Origin: Chitinophaga tropicalis
GTDB taxonomy: Bacteria > Bacteroidota > Bacteroidia > Chitinophagales > Chitinophagaceae
Direction of reading: 5' to 3'
Assembly (NCBI RefSeq): GCF_009758205.1
Contig: NZ_WRXN01000007.1
Coordinates: 62,001-126,000, forward strand
DNA length: 64,000 nt
The position numbers were made by a program, and so were the translations under genes. The notes below the pieces were generated by a model. It did not search any database. It saw only the letters and a list, made by a program, of their open reading frames with translations, and had not been told where the DNA came from. Positions 53,952-63,362 of the stretch are shown here, one piece after another; position 1 is the stretch's first letter; each line of letters starts with the position of its first letter.

Positions 53952-55412
53952 CTACTTCAGCACGTTATCAATCTGCTGGTCTTTTACCTTACCGGGGAAA
54001 GCTGAATGACCATCCAGCTGACTGATCTTTAAATCTACGACTTTATGCGCTTCCACCACATGGGTATAGTAAGCCGGCGGATTAATTCCCCATTTTACTG
54101 AACTGTTACGTATAGTGATACCTGTTGCATTGTCCAGGTAAAAAGCAGCGGTGCTTCCCTGTACAAATGGGTCGGCATTGCTTGGGCGCCTGTCATAGCT
54201 TCCGCCGGGGATAGCGGTGGTTTTGGCGATGTTAACACTTACCTGGTCAAAATAGATATCACTTACTTTATCTGCCGATTCTGCACTTACGTATATTCCG
54301 TTCTCGCTGATACATTGAATATTCCGGAAGCTGATGTTGCATACTTTACCAACCTTTCCTTCTTTCTGTCCTTTGGGTAAACGCCAGCCAGCATCTTTAT
54401 GATTGGCTGTAGCACGGCGGTACGCTGTTACGTAGATGGGTTCCGCCTTACCCCACCATACGTCGGAGAACAGGTGTGAATCAACAATGATATCGGAGAA
54501 GATAACGTTGGTGACTGTGCCTTCGTCCCTGTTCTGTATACCTATACCTCTGTTTGATTCAGTGATGATACAATTGTTAAACACCACGTTACGGATACTG
54601 TCCATATTCTCTGATCCTATCTTTACGGCACAGGAGCGGGAGGTCATGGTACAATTGTTCACCGTTATATTCTCGCAAACGCCGAATTCAGCAAATTCAC
54701 GGCGGTTTTTCAGGCAGATGCAATCATCCCCCGATTCAATATAACTATTACTGATACGTACATTCTTGCTATGATCTACATCAATACCATCACTGTTACG
54801 TACTTTGAGGCTGTTCAATAATGTGATGTTATCTATAGCGGCATCGTCACAACCTACCAGGTGTACTGTCCAGTAAGCGGAGTTACGGATAGTGAGATCG
54901 CGGATACGGATATTCCTGCCGCCTATGATAGTAAGCAGGTGAGGACGTGGATCAACAATATCAAATGGTTTCAGTTCATATGAATCGTCCAGTTCTTTAC
55001 CCATGAATGAGATACCGTTACCGTCAAGGGTACCGGCCCCACAGATGGTTACGTTTTCCAGGTTATGCCCGCTTATCCACATGGTGCCTTCGCCTTTATT
55101 TTCCCTGAAAGCGCTTTGTGTATATAAGCTTTCGTCAGGGCTGGCTAACAGCTTAGCGTTGTTGCCTACTTCAAATGTGATATTGGATTTTAATTCGAAC
55201 GGGCCTGTCAGGAATGTACCACCTGCTGGCACCAGTACTTTACCGCCTCCGGCTGCGGCGCAGGCGTCTATTGCCTTTTGGATAGCCACCGCATTATTGG
55301 TGGTACCATCATTCTTTGCACCATAGTCTGCAATGTTGAAAACAGATTGTCCTTTAGCCTGTATAAAAACAGCGCCGCAAAAAAAAGTCAGAAACAGGAA
55401 TTTAAACATCAT
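53952..55412 (-). CDS. GH28-family polygalacturonase-like secreted enzyme
   Basis: A 486-residue right-handed beta-helix enzyme. It has a signal peptide (about 1-21, ending in IQAKG), a pectate-lyase-like start VFNIADYGAKNDGTTNNAVAIQKAID, and GH28 active-site motifs NSDGIDVDH, SGDDCICLK and SCAVKIGSE with repeated beta-helix coils. Family members hydrolyse galacturonan or rhamnogalacturonan linkages in pectin. It is expected in the periplasm. No T9SS domain is present. It lies 58 bases downstream of the GH92 gene on the same strand, and a GC-rich inverted repeat lies between. No SusC/SusD pair is in the window. Confidence 0.88.
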   Translation of the reverse strand: MMFKFLFLTFFCGAVFIQAKGQSVFNIADYGAKNDGTTNNAVAIQKAIDACAAAGGGKVLVPAGGTFLTGPFELKSNITFEVGNNAKLLASPDESLYTQSAFRENKGEGTMWISGHNLENVTICGAGTLDGNGISFMGKELDDSYELKPFDIVDPRPHLLTIIGGRNIRIRDLTIRNSAYWTVHLVGCDDAAIDNITLLNSLKVRNSDGIDVDHSKNVRISNSYIESGDDCICLKNRREFAEFGVCENITVNNCTMTSRSCAVKIGSENMDSIRNVVFNNCIITESNRGIGIQNRDEGTVTNVIFSDIIVDSHLFSDVWWGKAEPIYVTAYRRATANHKDAGWRLPKGQKEGKVGKVCNISFRNIQCISENGIYVSAESADKVSDIYFDQVSVNIAKTTAIPGGSYDRRPSNADPFVQGSTAAFYLDNATGITIRNSSVKWGINPPAYYTHVVEAHKVVDLKISQLDGHSAFPGKVKDQQIDNVLK

Positions 55413-55442
55413 CAGTTCATTAATGGTAGTATATCAGTTTGG

Positions 55443-55466
55443 TTTGGCCGCCTGCGGCGGGCCAAA
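55443..55466 (-). terminator. GC-rich inverted repeat between GH92 and GH28 genes
   Basis: TTTGGCCGCC (55443-55452) pairs with GGCGGGCCAAA (55456-55466), apart from one bulged G. It resembles the GC-rich second module of the hairpin repeat family (TGGCCTGCGGCCGGCT in copy C) but has no GCTTTTGCC core. It may weaken read-through from GH92 to GH28. Confidence 0.4.
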
Positions 55467-55470
55467 TAAG

Positions 55471-57753
55471 TTATTTAGCCATCTTTCCGGGTTGGTTCAC
55501 TGTTTTGCTGCCCCATACCTTGTCAGGAGTATCCTGCAGATATAGCTCTAATGTCCCGCCCTGCATTATGTTATTGTAAGTTATAAAATTATTGGTGTAT
55601 GGCGCTCCGTTCCAGGTAGCGCGGGAGATGTATCCGGCGGACCTGCCTGTCTGGTGGCAAATGATCTGAAACGTCTTCCCGTTGGGAAGGCTTAAAGATA
55701 CTTTGTCAAATACAGGTGTGCAGAGTATGTACTCACCACTTACAGGATCTACCGGGTAGAAGCCCATTGAAGCAAAAATGTACCAGGCAGACATTTGTCC
55801 GGCGTCGTCGTTTCCTCCCAATCCGCCGGGACCGCTGCTATATTCTTCTGCCAGTATCTTGCGTACCCGTTGCTGTGTTTTCCAGGGGGATGCTGTGTAG
55901 TTATACATAAAAGGGATCTGGTGCCCTGGCTCGTTACCGTGCCAGTATTCATTCTTTATAAAGAGGCTGTCAAGCGAAGATTCCAGTTTGTTTGCCCCGC
56001 CCATGAGCTTTGCCAGTCCCTTTACATCCTGCGGAACATAGAAGGTATATTGTCTTGGCGTACCTTCTGTGATATAGCTGACCCGGGTATCAGGATAATA
56101 GGGCGTTATCCAGCTGCCATCTGCATGGCGTGCACGTACCATACCTGTTTTTTTATCAAATACATTGGCATAATATCCGGCTCTTTTGATGAGCATGTAG
56201 TAGTCGCTTTTTTTGTTCAATGCCTTTGCAAACTGTGCCAGTGCATAGTCATCGTAGGCATATTCGATTGTACGGCTTACCTGTTCCTGTTTGTGGAAGG
56301 CATCTTTTACGCTGTCTTCCAGAGGGATGTAATGATATTTCAGGTAGCTGGTCAAAGCCCTTCTGCCTTTTCCGTCAAGGTATTCCTCTTTATTGGCCGG
56401 CAATTCAAAAGCGTTACGTCTTACTATTCCGTAAGCCTCTTCTGCATCATAGTCACGTATACCTTTCAGGTAGGCTGAGCTGATCACGGAAACGGTATGG
56501 TCTCCTACCATTGCAGATGTGTAGCTGTTCCAGCAGGGGAAGATGGGCATCCAGCCGCCCTGCTTTCCTTTGAGCACAAGAGAGCTGACCAGGTCATTTA
56601 TGAGAGATGGTGAGAGTATTTCGAACAGGGGTATCTGTGCGCGGTAAATATCCCACATGGAAAAATCATCGTAATAGGCTCCCTTTGACAGCTGTGCATT
56701 CTTATAATCTGTTGCAAACATGGGATAGAGGCCATCTACATCGCTGAACAGGCGGGGTTGCTGCATGGCGTGGTAATATGATGTGTAGAAGATCTCTTTG
56801 TCCTGTTCGTTGTCTGTTTCTACCCTGATCCGGCCCAGTGTCTTTTCCCATACCGCCTTACTGTTATTTACGGCTGTTTCATAGTTAATTGCAGCGGTTT
56901 CTGTGTCCAGGTTTTTCCTGGCGCCATCAAAACCGGTAAAGGAGGTGCCGATACGGAGGATCAGCTTCTCTCCCCGTGCCATTCTGAAACCTGCATAAGC
57001 ACCTATTCCCGGCTGGTTCATGATGCTGTCTGCGCTGAATATTTTATCTCCCGCAAATGTGCCTTTGCTTTCCGCCATTTTTTCAAAGCGGATGACAAAG
57101 TACCCGCTGAAACCGGCTTTTTTTCCCCAGCCCTGGTAGATGCGGTGGGCGGGATTGTATCCATAGATCTCGTTCTTTCCGGTGTCTATTTTTATAAATC
57201 CTTCGTTATAGTCACTGTTGGGGGTGATGAGCAGGTACAGGTTACCTGCTTCTTCCATTGTAAACTGCATTATGCCACAACGGGGTGTGGCAGTAACGGC
57301 AGCCAGGAGGTTTTGATCCTGCAGGTTGACCCGATATTCATATGGTGTGGTTTTCTCATCTGTATGTTTAAACCTGACGCCATAACCGGTCGTTTTCAGG
57401 GCGCCGGTGAGCGGCATTACGGTAAAGCTTCCATAATCCTGTGTACATGAACCACTTAACCAGTGAGAACCCCGTATGCCTTTGAAGATCGTATCCCTGT
57501 AATAATAGGGCGCCAGGCATTTCTTTTCTGTCAGCTGCGTTTGAGGTGTCCATTGCGTCATTCCGAAAGGCATGGTGACTGCCGGGATGGTATTGGCAAG
57601 GAGCTCAGTGGATTCTCCGTGCCTGAGGGCTGATGCTGTGGTGGCGGCGGCCGTTCCGGCCAGCGGCTGTACATAGCGGGTCAGATCCTGGGCTGAGGTC
57701 CGGGTAGCCGGGTATATAAATACAATAAGGAAAATGAAAGTTCTTATAGTCAT
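55471..57753 (-). CDS. GH92-family alpha-mannosidase-like secreted enzyme
   Basis: A 760-residue enzyme with a signal peptide (about 1-22, TSAQ). The N-terminal beta-sandwich (about 25-240) contains TIPAVTMPFGMTQWTPQT. The catalytic (alpha/alpha)6 barrel (about 290-700) has HGNEPGHQIPFMYNY, with the expected catalytic Glu, and GGNDDAGQMSAWYIFASMG, both GH92 signatures. Family members are calcium-dependent exo-alpha-mannosidases that act on N-glycans and yeast mannan. I use the ATG at 57753 (MTIRTFIFLIVF), which gives a better signal peptide than the longer frame. It diverges from the second PorP gene. Confidence 0.9.
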   Translation of the reverse strand: MTIRTFIFLIVFIYPATRTSAQDLTRYVQPLAGTAAATTASALRHGESTELLANTIPAVTMPFGMTQWTPQTQLTEKKCLAPYYYRDTIFKGIRGSHWLSGSCTQDYGSFTVMPLTGALKTTGYGVRFKHTDEKTTPYEYRVNLQDQNLLAAVTATPRCGIMQFTMEEAGNLYLLITPNSDYNEGFIKIDTGKNEIYGYNPAHRIYQGWGKKAGFSGYFVIRFEKMAESKGTFAGDKIFSADSIMNQPGIGAYAGFRMARGEKLILRIGTSFTGFDGARKNLDTETAAINYETAVNNSKAVWEKTLGRIRVETDNEQDKEIFYTSYYHAMQQPRLFSDVDGLYPMFATDYKNAQLSKGAYYDDFSMWDIYRAQIPLFEILSPSLINDLVSSLVLKGKQGGWMPIFPCWNSYTSAMVGDHTVSVISSAYLKGIRDYDAEEAYGIVRRNAFELPANKEEYLDGKGRRALTSYLKYHYIPLEDSVKDAFHKQEQVSRTIEYAYDDYALAQFAKALNKKSDYYMLIKRAGYYANVFDKKTGMVRARHADGSWITPYYPDTRVSYITEGTPRQYTFYVPQDVKGLAKLMGGANKLESSLDSLFIKNEYWHGNEPGHQIPFMYNYTASPWKTQQRVRKILAEEYSSGPGGLGGNDDAGQMSAWYIFASMGFYPVDPVSGEYILCTPVFDKVSLSLPNGKTFQIICHQTGRSAGYISRATWNGAPYTNNFITYNNIMQGGTLELYLQDTPDKVWGSKTVNQPGKMAK

Positions 57754-57982
57754 TGATAGTCTGTGCACGTGGTTCACTGTATTTAATTATTGCACAAGAT
57801 ACTTTTTATCTGCACTAAGAGGTAGTCACATTTTCCGGTTTGGGGGTGACATGCCCTCTGCCGGCATCTTGCATAACAAATTTATTATCAACAATTTTCA
57901 ACATGTATACACTTTGTCGATACCTGTTTTTTGTCATTTTATGCTGAAAGCTTTCTCTTTGCACCCACTAATCAAGAACATC

Positions 57983-58906
57983 ATGTGTATCAGATCCTAT
58001 ACCTGCACCTACCTGCTGTTGTTACTATCGGGGCTTTTTTTGCTGCCGGTGCACAGCAAGGCACAATCACTCGGTACTACCCCCGCTTTACTGGAGCCGT
58101 CAGGTACCCAGTATTTTCAGAACCAGTACCTGGCTAACCCGGCGATGGCCGGAGTGGATACCGGGCTTCATATAAATGCCGCCTACCGTAATCAGTGGAG
58201 TAAAATAGACGGAGCTCCTGTCACCCAATTCCTGACGGCGGATTATGCTATGGGTAAACGGGTAGGTGTTGGTCTTAATATATTTAATGATAAAGCGGGT
58301 TTACTGAACCGGACCCGTGTGGCGCTGACATATGCCTATCATTTGCCATTGAGTGAATGGGGGCAGCAGCTCAGTTTCGGGCTTTCCCTGGCCTGGAATG
58401 TGGAAAGGCTGAGTACCAAAGATGTGGACGGGGAGGTGAACGACCCTTCCATAGGTACATTTAACCGCCGGGACGACTACTTTGAGGCCTCGTATGGGAT
58501 GGCCTATACCGATGGTCATTTAAACCTGCAGGGGTCTATTCCCAATCTCCGGGGATTGTTTACCGGGACTGACAAGGGTGTAGATGGCGGTAATGTCTTC
58601 TTCACAGCCGCATCCTATAAATTCATAACGGAAAGCGCCATCAGCAGTATAGAACCCAAACTTTGTTACCGGGGGGTAAAAGGATATGACAATATCGTGG
58701 ACATAGGGGTAAATGTGACCTGCCTGGACAACCTGGCTAACGTAATGGCCATGTATCATACCTCAAAAAGCGTGACTGCCGGCATAGGGGTGAACGTATT
58801 GAGGACAGTAGCTATACAGGCGCTGTACAACAGCCAGACCGGAGGTATTAAGACCTATGTTGACGGTACTTACGAAATTGGAGCAACTATCCACCTATTC
58901 CGATAA
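57983..58906 (+). CDS. PorP/SprF-family type IX secretion outer-membrane protein, second copy
   Basis: A 307-residue PorP/SprF protein. It has a signal peptide (MCIRSYTCTYLLLLL...SKAQ), then FQNQYLANPAMAGVDTGLHINAAYRNQWSKIDGAP, which parallels the motif order of the copy at 6689-7732, followed by a predicted barrel to VDGTYEIGATIHLFR. The frame is open to 57734. I choose 57983 because it starts the signal peptide. It lies 28 bases before a type B cargo gene, so the pair probably forms an export/anchoring unit. It lacks the OmpA partner seen in the other module. Confidence 0.88.
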   Translation: MCIRSYTCTYLLLLLSGLFLLPVHSKAQSLGTTPALLEPSGTQYFQNQYLANPAMAGVDTGLHINAAYRNQWSKIDGAPVTQFLTADYAMGKRVGVGLNIFNDKAGLLNRTRVALTYAYHLPLSEWGQQLSFGLSLAWNVERLSTKDVDGEVNDPSIGTFNRRDDYFEASYGMAYTDGHLNLQGSIPNLRGLFTGTDKGVDGGNVFFTAASYKFITESAISSIEPKLCYRGVKGYDNIVDIGVNVTCLDNLANVMAMYHTSKSVTAGIGVNVLRTVAIQALYNSQTGGIKTYVDGTYEIGATIHLFR

Positions 58907-58934
58907 TTCATCCTATTATCCCTTACCTATTTAT

Positions 58935-61900
58935 ATGAAACAGTATTTTAAAACGCTGCTTTTAGCATTTGCATGTTTCTTATGCTTTGTGCCAGGCAAG
59001 GCGGGTACACCTTCCAATACCGATTTAGGCCCTGCCTTAACATTAACAGGCCCCATAGCAATTTCCGGTGGTGTTTACACCTTCCAGGTAACTGCCAGTG
59101 AAGAAATAACGGGGTTCAGCGTAAGTGATGTGAATGTGCTGAACGTTACGATAAGTAACGCAACAAAACTCAGTCCGACCACATATACCTTTACAATAAC
59201 AACATTCAGTTCAACCCCGAAGACATTAAATATGTTCATTGGGTCAAATACTGTAACAAGTGTTGCCACCGGAGACCTTAACTTACTACCATCCAACACA
59301 TTGGCTATAACTGTTGACGCTTCTATTCCCACTCTCCAGTCAGTCTCTCCTCCCACCGGTAAATATTACAAACTGGGGCAAGACCTCGACTTTACAGTCA
59401 CTTATGATGAGAATGTAGTGGTCAATACCACAGATCCTCCTTCCCTGCCATTGACAGTAGGCAGCCGCTCAGTACAGGCTACTTACCTGAGCGGCAGTGG
59501 TACCCAGAACCTGGTTTTCAGGTATACAGCAGCCGATGGGGATGAAGATATTGATGGGGTTACATTGGGCAGCAGCATAACAGCTAATACCGGCGTTATC
59601 AAGGATGTGGCAGGACATAATGCGCCGACCCAGTTAAATAATGTTGGCAGTACCAGCGGCGTAAAGGTAAGTACCCACCTACCCTCCGTTGCACTGTCTA
59701 CTATAGCCCCGGTCCTTGTTAACGGTTCTTTTAATGTAACGGCTGTTTTCAGTGAGGAGGTATCCGGGCTTTCAGCAGGAAGTTTCAGTATAACTAATGC
59801 AACATCCATCCTGAGTACCAGTGACAATACCACTTATCAACTTGCTATCACCCCTTCTTCAGATGGGGTCATCAATATTTCTTTGCCAGCAGGGCAGGCT
59901 GAAAATTTTGCAACAAATGTCAACTCCGCATCAAACGTACTTACAGTAACAGCTGATATTACAGCGCCGGCCATTTCATCCGTTATTCCTCCTGCAGCCA
60001 GAACATATAAACTTTCAGAGGCGCTGGCCTTTATACTGGAGTTCTCTGAACCTGTTACCGTTACCGGCACTCCTACAATTCCCCTCACAATAGGTGGCAG
60101 GACCGAAACCGTGAGCTACCAGAGCGGCAGCGGCACTAATCAGCTAACATTCTCCTATACCGTACAGGAGGGAGATAATGACAATGTAGTTATTTTGCCC
60201 GGGACCAATGTTATATTGAATGGCGGCGTTATAACTGATATTGCCAATAATCCGGCCATTCTGGCTATTCCTTCTGCTACGATAGGGTATGTGAATGGTA
60301 TACATCCGACAATCAGTCTCAGTGGGCCGGCAAAGGTAACTACCAGCACCTTTACATTCACGCTGACAGCTTCAGAAGCAATATCAGGGCTGGACGCAAC
60401 TGATTTCATCCTGTCAGGCATTCCCGACGCCGTTATTTCCAATATTACGGCTGTTGATGCATCAACCATGACAATTGAAGTAACACTTCCGCAGGTAACA
60501 GGGGCTGATCTTACCATTTACTTACCGGAGAATACAGTTACCGGGGTTAATGATAATGAGATGTCCAATATTTTAACGATACCTGTTGATAATGTTCCGC
60601 CAGCTGTGACACAGGTCTACGTATCAAGTCCCGGTTATTATAACGCTACCCAGACCCTCTACTTCGCTGTATACTTCAGTGAAGATGTGACTGTCAATGC
60701 AGCATCTCTTCCTCTTACAATAGGTAATAAAACTGTATCTGCAGCTTATATCAGCGGCTCCGGCAGCAATACCCTTGTTTTCAGTTACCAGGTGCAGGAT
60801 GGTGATATGGATATGGATGGCATAGCCTTTACAGGAACTGAAATAATACCGGACAACAGCGGCATTACAGACCAGGCGGGCAACAATGCAGATCTGCATC
60901 TTAATAATGCTGATCCTGTAAGCGGAATATTTGTTAATACCACACATCCGGATGTAACACTATCCACAGCTACAACGGTAGTAACTGCATCATTTACGGT
61001 CAATATTGATTTTACTGAGGAAGTAACTGATTTTACCGGGTCAGATTTTATACTGACCAATGCAAGTGTTACCGAGCCACAATCAACAGATGGCATTCAC
61101 TATACCGTAGAAGTAACGCCGGATTCTGATGGCGCCGTGAGCGTATCACTGCCTGCCGGCGCAGCCCTGAATATAGGGTTAAACGGTAATAACGCCCCAG
61201 CAGGGTCTATCAATGTGATGGCCGATCTTACAGATCCGGCAGTAACAAAGGTGGATGTTCCGGCAAGCGGGTACTATAATACAAACCGTACACTCACTTT
61301 CACTGTACATTACAGTGAAGCGGTAATTGTAGATACGACAGCAGGCGTTCCATACATGGCTATCAACCTGGACTCAACCGCTGTACCTGCAACATTCAGC
61401 GGTGGTTCCGGCACCAATACCCTGACGTTCAGTTATACTGTACAGGACGGAGATATGGATACAGATGGTATTTCCCTTGATGCAGGTATTTCTTTAGGTG
61501 GTGGCGGACATATCCAGGATGCAGCCGGCAACTATGCCCTCCTGGTACTTAACAATGTAGCTGACCCGAGTGGTATATTCATCAATACGGCTCATCCTGA
61601 TGTAACATTATCCACTACTGCTGTTTCGCCTTTAAACACACCATTCATTGTAACAGTTGCTTTCACGGAAGCAGTTACCGGGCTTGCAGCTACAGACTTT
61701 ACAGTTGTGAACGGAACAGCCAGCGACTTACAGACCTCTGGTAATACTACCTACACCATAAAGGTTACACCGGCTGCCGATGGTACCGTATCCATTGCTT
61801 TACCGGCAAATACAACAGTAAATGTTGGTCAGAACGGGAACAATGCAAGTAATACTATCAGCGCTGCTGCAGATATTACAGCACCTGTTATCAATGCAGG

Positions 61901-63296
61901 TCAGACATTCACTGCCCGCCAGTACAGTACTACAGGAACAACAGTAGGCACCCCTGCAGCTACGGAGACCTTTGGTACTTTACAAAACTGGACTATCACC
62001 TCAGATAATTCCGGCGGTGCTTTTGCTATTAATGCTACTACAGGGGTGATCTCTGTCAAGGACAGTGTTATCCTTAACAGTAAGACGGGAACAGTTGTAA
62101 CACTGGGCATAACTGTGAGTGATGGTCTCAATACCAGTCAGACAGGCACTGTGAACATTAACGTAACAACTGTACCATTGCCTCCTACTGACATCAATAT
62201 AGACAATACCGTTATTAATGAAAGAAGCGCCGTGGGAACATTAGTCGGCAACCTGTCTACCGTAACCAACGAGCCTGGAGCCACCTTTACTTACACGCTG
62301 GTGACCGGCGCCGGCAGTGATGATAATAACTCTTTCCTCCTGAGCAGTAATCAGCTGCAAACAGCAGCGGTGCTGAGCACGCAGACTAAAACGGTCTATA
62401 ATGTAAGGATAAGAGCTACAGATAACAACGGGCTGTATATTGAAGAGGCATTTGTTATTCAGCTCAACTTCATAAACCAGGCGCCTGCGTTTGACATTAT
62501 AAACGATCAGGCCATCTGTTATACTGCTGCCGTCCAAACCATACAACTGACAGGTGTTTCTGCAACAGAAGGCGGTCAGGCGGTAACGCTGACTGTAAGT
62601 GCAGACAGGAATTATTTCACTACCCTTACTATTGATGCAGCAGGGAAACTGTCTTACAGTCTACAGCCAGGCGCAGATGGTACAAGCAACATTAGTGTAA
62701 GTATAAAAGACGACGGAGGCACTGCCAACGGTGGTATAGATGCTTTCAGCCGGACATTTGCACTGACGGTAAACAGTTTGCCGGTAGTAACTATCAGCAC
62801 TGACAGCGGGGCAGTTATTACCAAAGGGCAAACCCTTAACCTGACAGCCAGCGGAGCTGATAGCTATAGCTGGACAGATGCAGACGGCATTATTGGCGAC
62901 CGGGTACATGCCACACTAAAAGTAAAGCCTATGGTAAATACCACTTACGAAGTAACAGGTACTACTACCAATGGTTGCAGCAGCACAGCATTAATCAGCA
63001 TCAGTGTAAACGATACAAACGATGATCCCGAAATACATGCCGCCAATGTAATTACTCCGAACGGTGACGGCATTAATGACAAATGGGTTGTCCGTAACCT
63101 TGAAAGCTATCCGGACAATGAGGTTACTATTTACGACCGTAGCGGCCGTATGGTATACCGCCAGAGAAATTACAGCAATAACTGGGGAGGTACTGTTGAC
63201 GGTAGGCCGCTTGCCCAGGGAACATATTATTATGTCCTGACTATCAGCGGCAGTAACAAGCCGGTTAAAGGTTTTATCACTATCATCCGTGACTAG
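58935..63296 (+). CDS. Large Ig-repeat adhesin with T9SS type B C-terminal domain
   Basis: A 1453-residue secreted protein. It has a signal peptide (MKQYFKTLLLAFACFLCF...) and then four tandem units of about 200 residues (to about residue 1000). Each unit joins an Ig-like domain (FTEAVTGLAATDF-type core) to a second beta domain with SGSGTNTLTFSYTVQDGDMD and DAAGN motifs. Two cadherin-like domains follow (about 1005-1190), then an Ig-like segment (LPVVTISTDSG) and the CHU_C/type B domain (about 1368-1453: VITPNGDGINDKW, VTIYDRSGR, QGTYYYVLTI). It is expected at the cell surface as an adhesin or gliding-type filament, exported with the preceding PorP/SprF. The ATG at 58935 is chosen for the signal peptide. 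Confidence 0.88.
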   Translation: MKQYFKTLLLAFACFLCFVPGKAGTPSNTDLGPALTLTGPIAISGGVYTFQVTASEEITGFSVSDVNVLNVTISNATKLSPTTYTFTITTFSSTPKTLNMFIGSNTVTSVATGDLNLLPSNTLAITVDASIPTLQSVSPPTGKYYKLGQDLDFTVTYDENVVVNTTDPPSLPLTVGSRSVQATYLSGSGTQNLVFRYTAADGDEDIDGVTLGSSITANTGVIKDVAGHNAPTQLNNVGSTSGVKVSTHLPSVALSTIAPVLVNGSFNVTAVFSEEVSGLSAGSFSITNATSILSTSDNTTYQLAITPSSDGVINISLPAGQAENFATNVNSASNVLTVTADITAPAISSVIPPAARTYKLSEALAFILEFSEPVTVTGTPTIPLTIGGRTETVSYQSGSGTNQLTFSYTVQEGDNDNVVILPGTNVILNGGVITDIANNPAILAIPSATIGYVNGIHPTISLSGPAKVTTSTFTFTLTASEAISGLDATDFILSGIPDAVISNITAVDASTMTIEVTLPQVTGADLTIYLPENTVTGVNDNEMSNILTIPVDNVPPAVTQVYVSSPGYYNATQTLYFAVYFSEDVTVNAASLPLTIGNKTVSAAYISGSGSNTLVFSYQVQDGDMDMDGIAFTGTEIIPDNSGITDQAGNNADLHLNNADPVSGIFVNTTHPDVTLSTATTVVTASFTVNIDFTEEVTDFTGSDFILTNASVTEPQSTDGIHYTVEVTPDSDGAVSVSLPAGAALNIGLNGNNAPAGSINVMADLTDPAVTKVDVPASGYYNTNRTLTFTVHYSEAVIVDTTAGVPYMAINLDSTAVPATFSGGSGTNTLTFSYTVQDGDMDTDGISLDAGISLGGGGHIQDAAGNYALLVLNNVADPSGIFINTAHPDVTLSTTAVSPLNTPFIVTVAFTEAVTGLAATDFTVVNGTASDLQTSGNTTYTIKVTPAADGTVSIALPANTTVNVGQNGNNASNTISAAADITAPVINAGQTFTARQYSTTGTTVGTPAATETFGTLQNWTITSDNSGGAFAINATTGVISVKDSVILNSKTGTVVTLGITVSDGLNTSQTGTVNINVTTVPLPPTDINIDNTVINERSAVGTLVGNLSTVTNEPGATFTYTLVTGAGSDDNNSFLLSSNQLQTAAVLSTQTKTVYNVRIRATDNNGLYIEEAFVIQLNFINQAPAFDIINDQAICYTAAVQTIQLTGVSATEGGQAVTLTVSADRNYFTTLTIDAAGKLSYSLQPGADGTSNISVSIKDDGGTANGGIDAFSRTFALTVNSLPVVTISTDSGAVITKGQTLNLTASGADSYSWTDADGIIGDRVHATLKVKPMVNTTYEVTGTTTNGCSSTALISISVNDTNDDPEIHAANVITPNGDGINDKWVVRNLESYPDNEVTIYDRSGRMVYRQRNYSNNWGGTVDGRPLAQGTYYYVLTISGSNKPVKGFITIIRD

Positions 63297-63318
63297 TGAT
63301 GGATATGGAGAAACATAA

Positions 63319-63350
63319 AAAGCCAGCATTCCTGCTGGCTTTCTTTTTTT
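63319..63350. terminator. Bidirectional terminator between convergent genes
   Basis: AAAGCCAGCA (63319-63328) pairs with TGCTGGCTTT (63333-63342) over TTCC and is followed by CTTTTTTT. It ends the Ig-repeat gene, 22 bases after its stop, and probably also the opposing lectin gene. Confidence 0.88.
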
Positions 63351-63362
63351 AATTCAATTATA

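Noticed and set aside
55795..56478. 227-codon plus-strand frame opposite the GH92 gene
   Set aside because: The GH92 motifs on the minus strand cover this region, and the antisense translation has no recognisable features.
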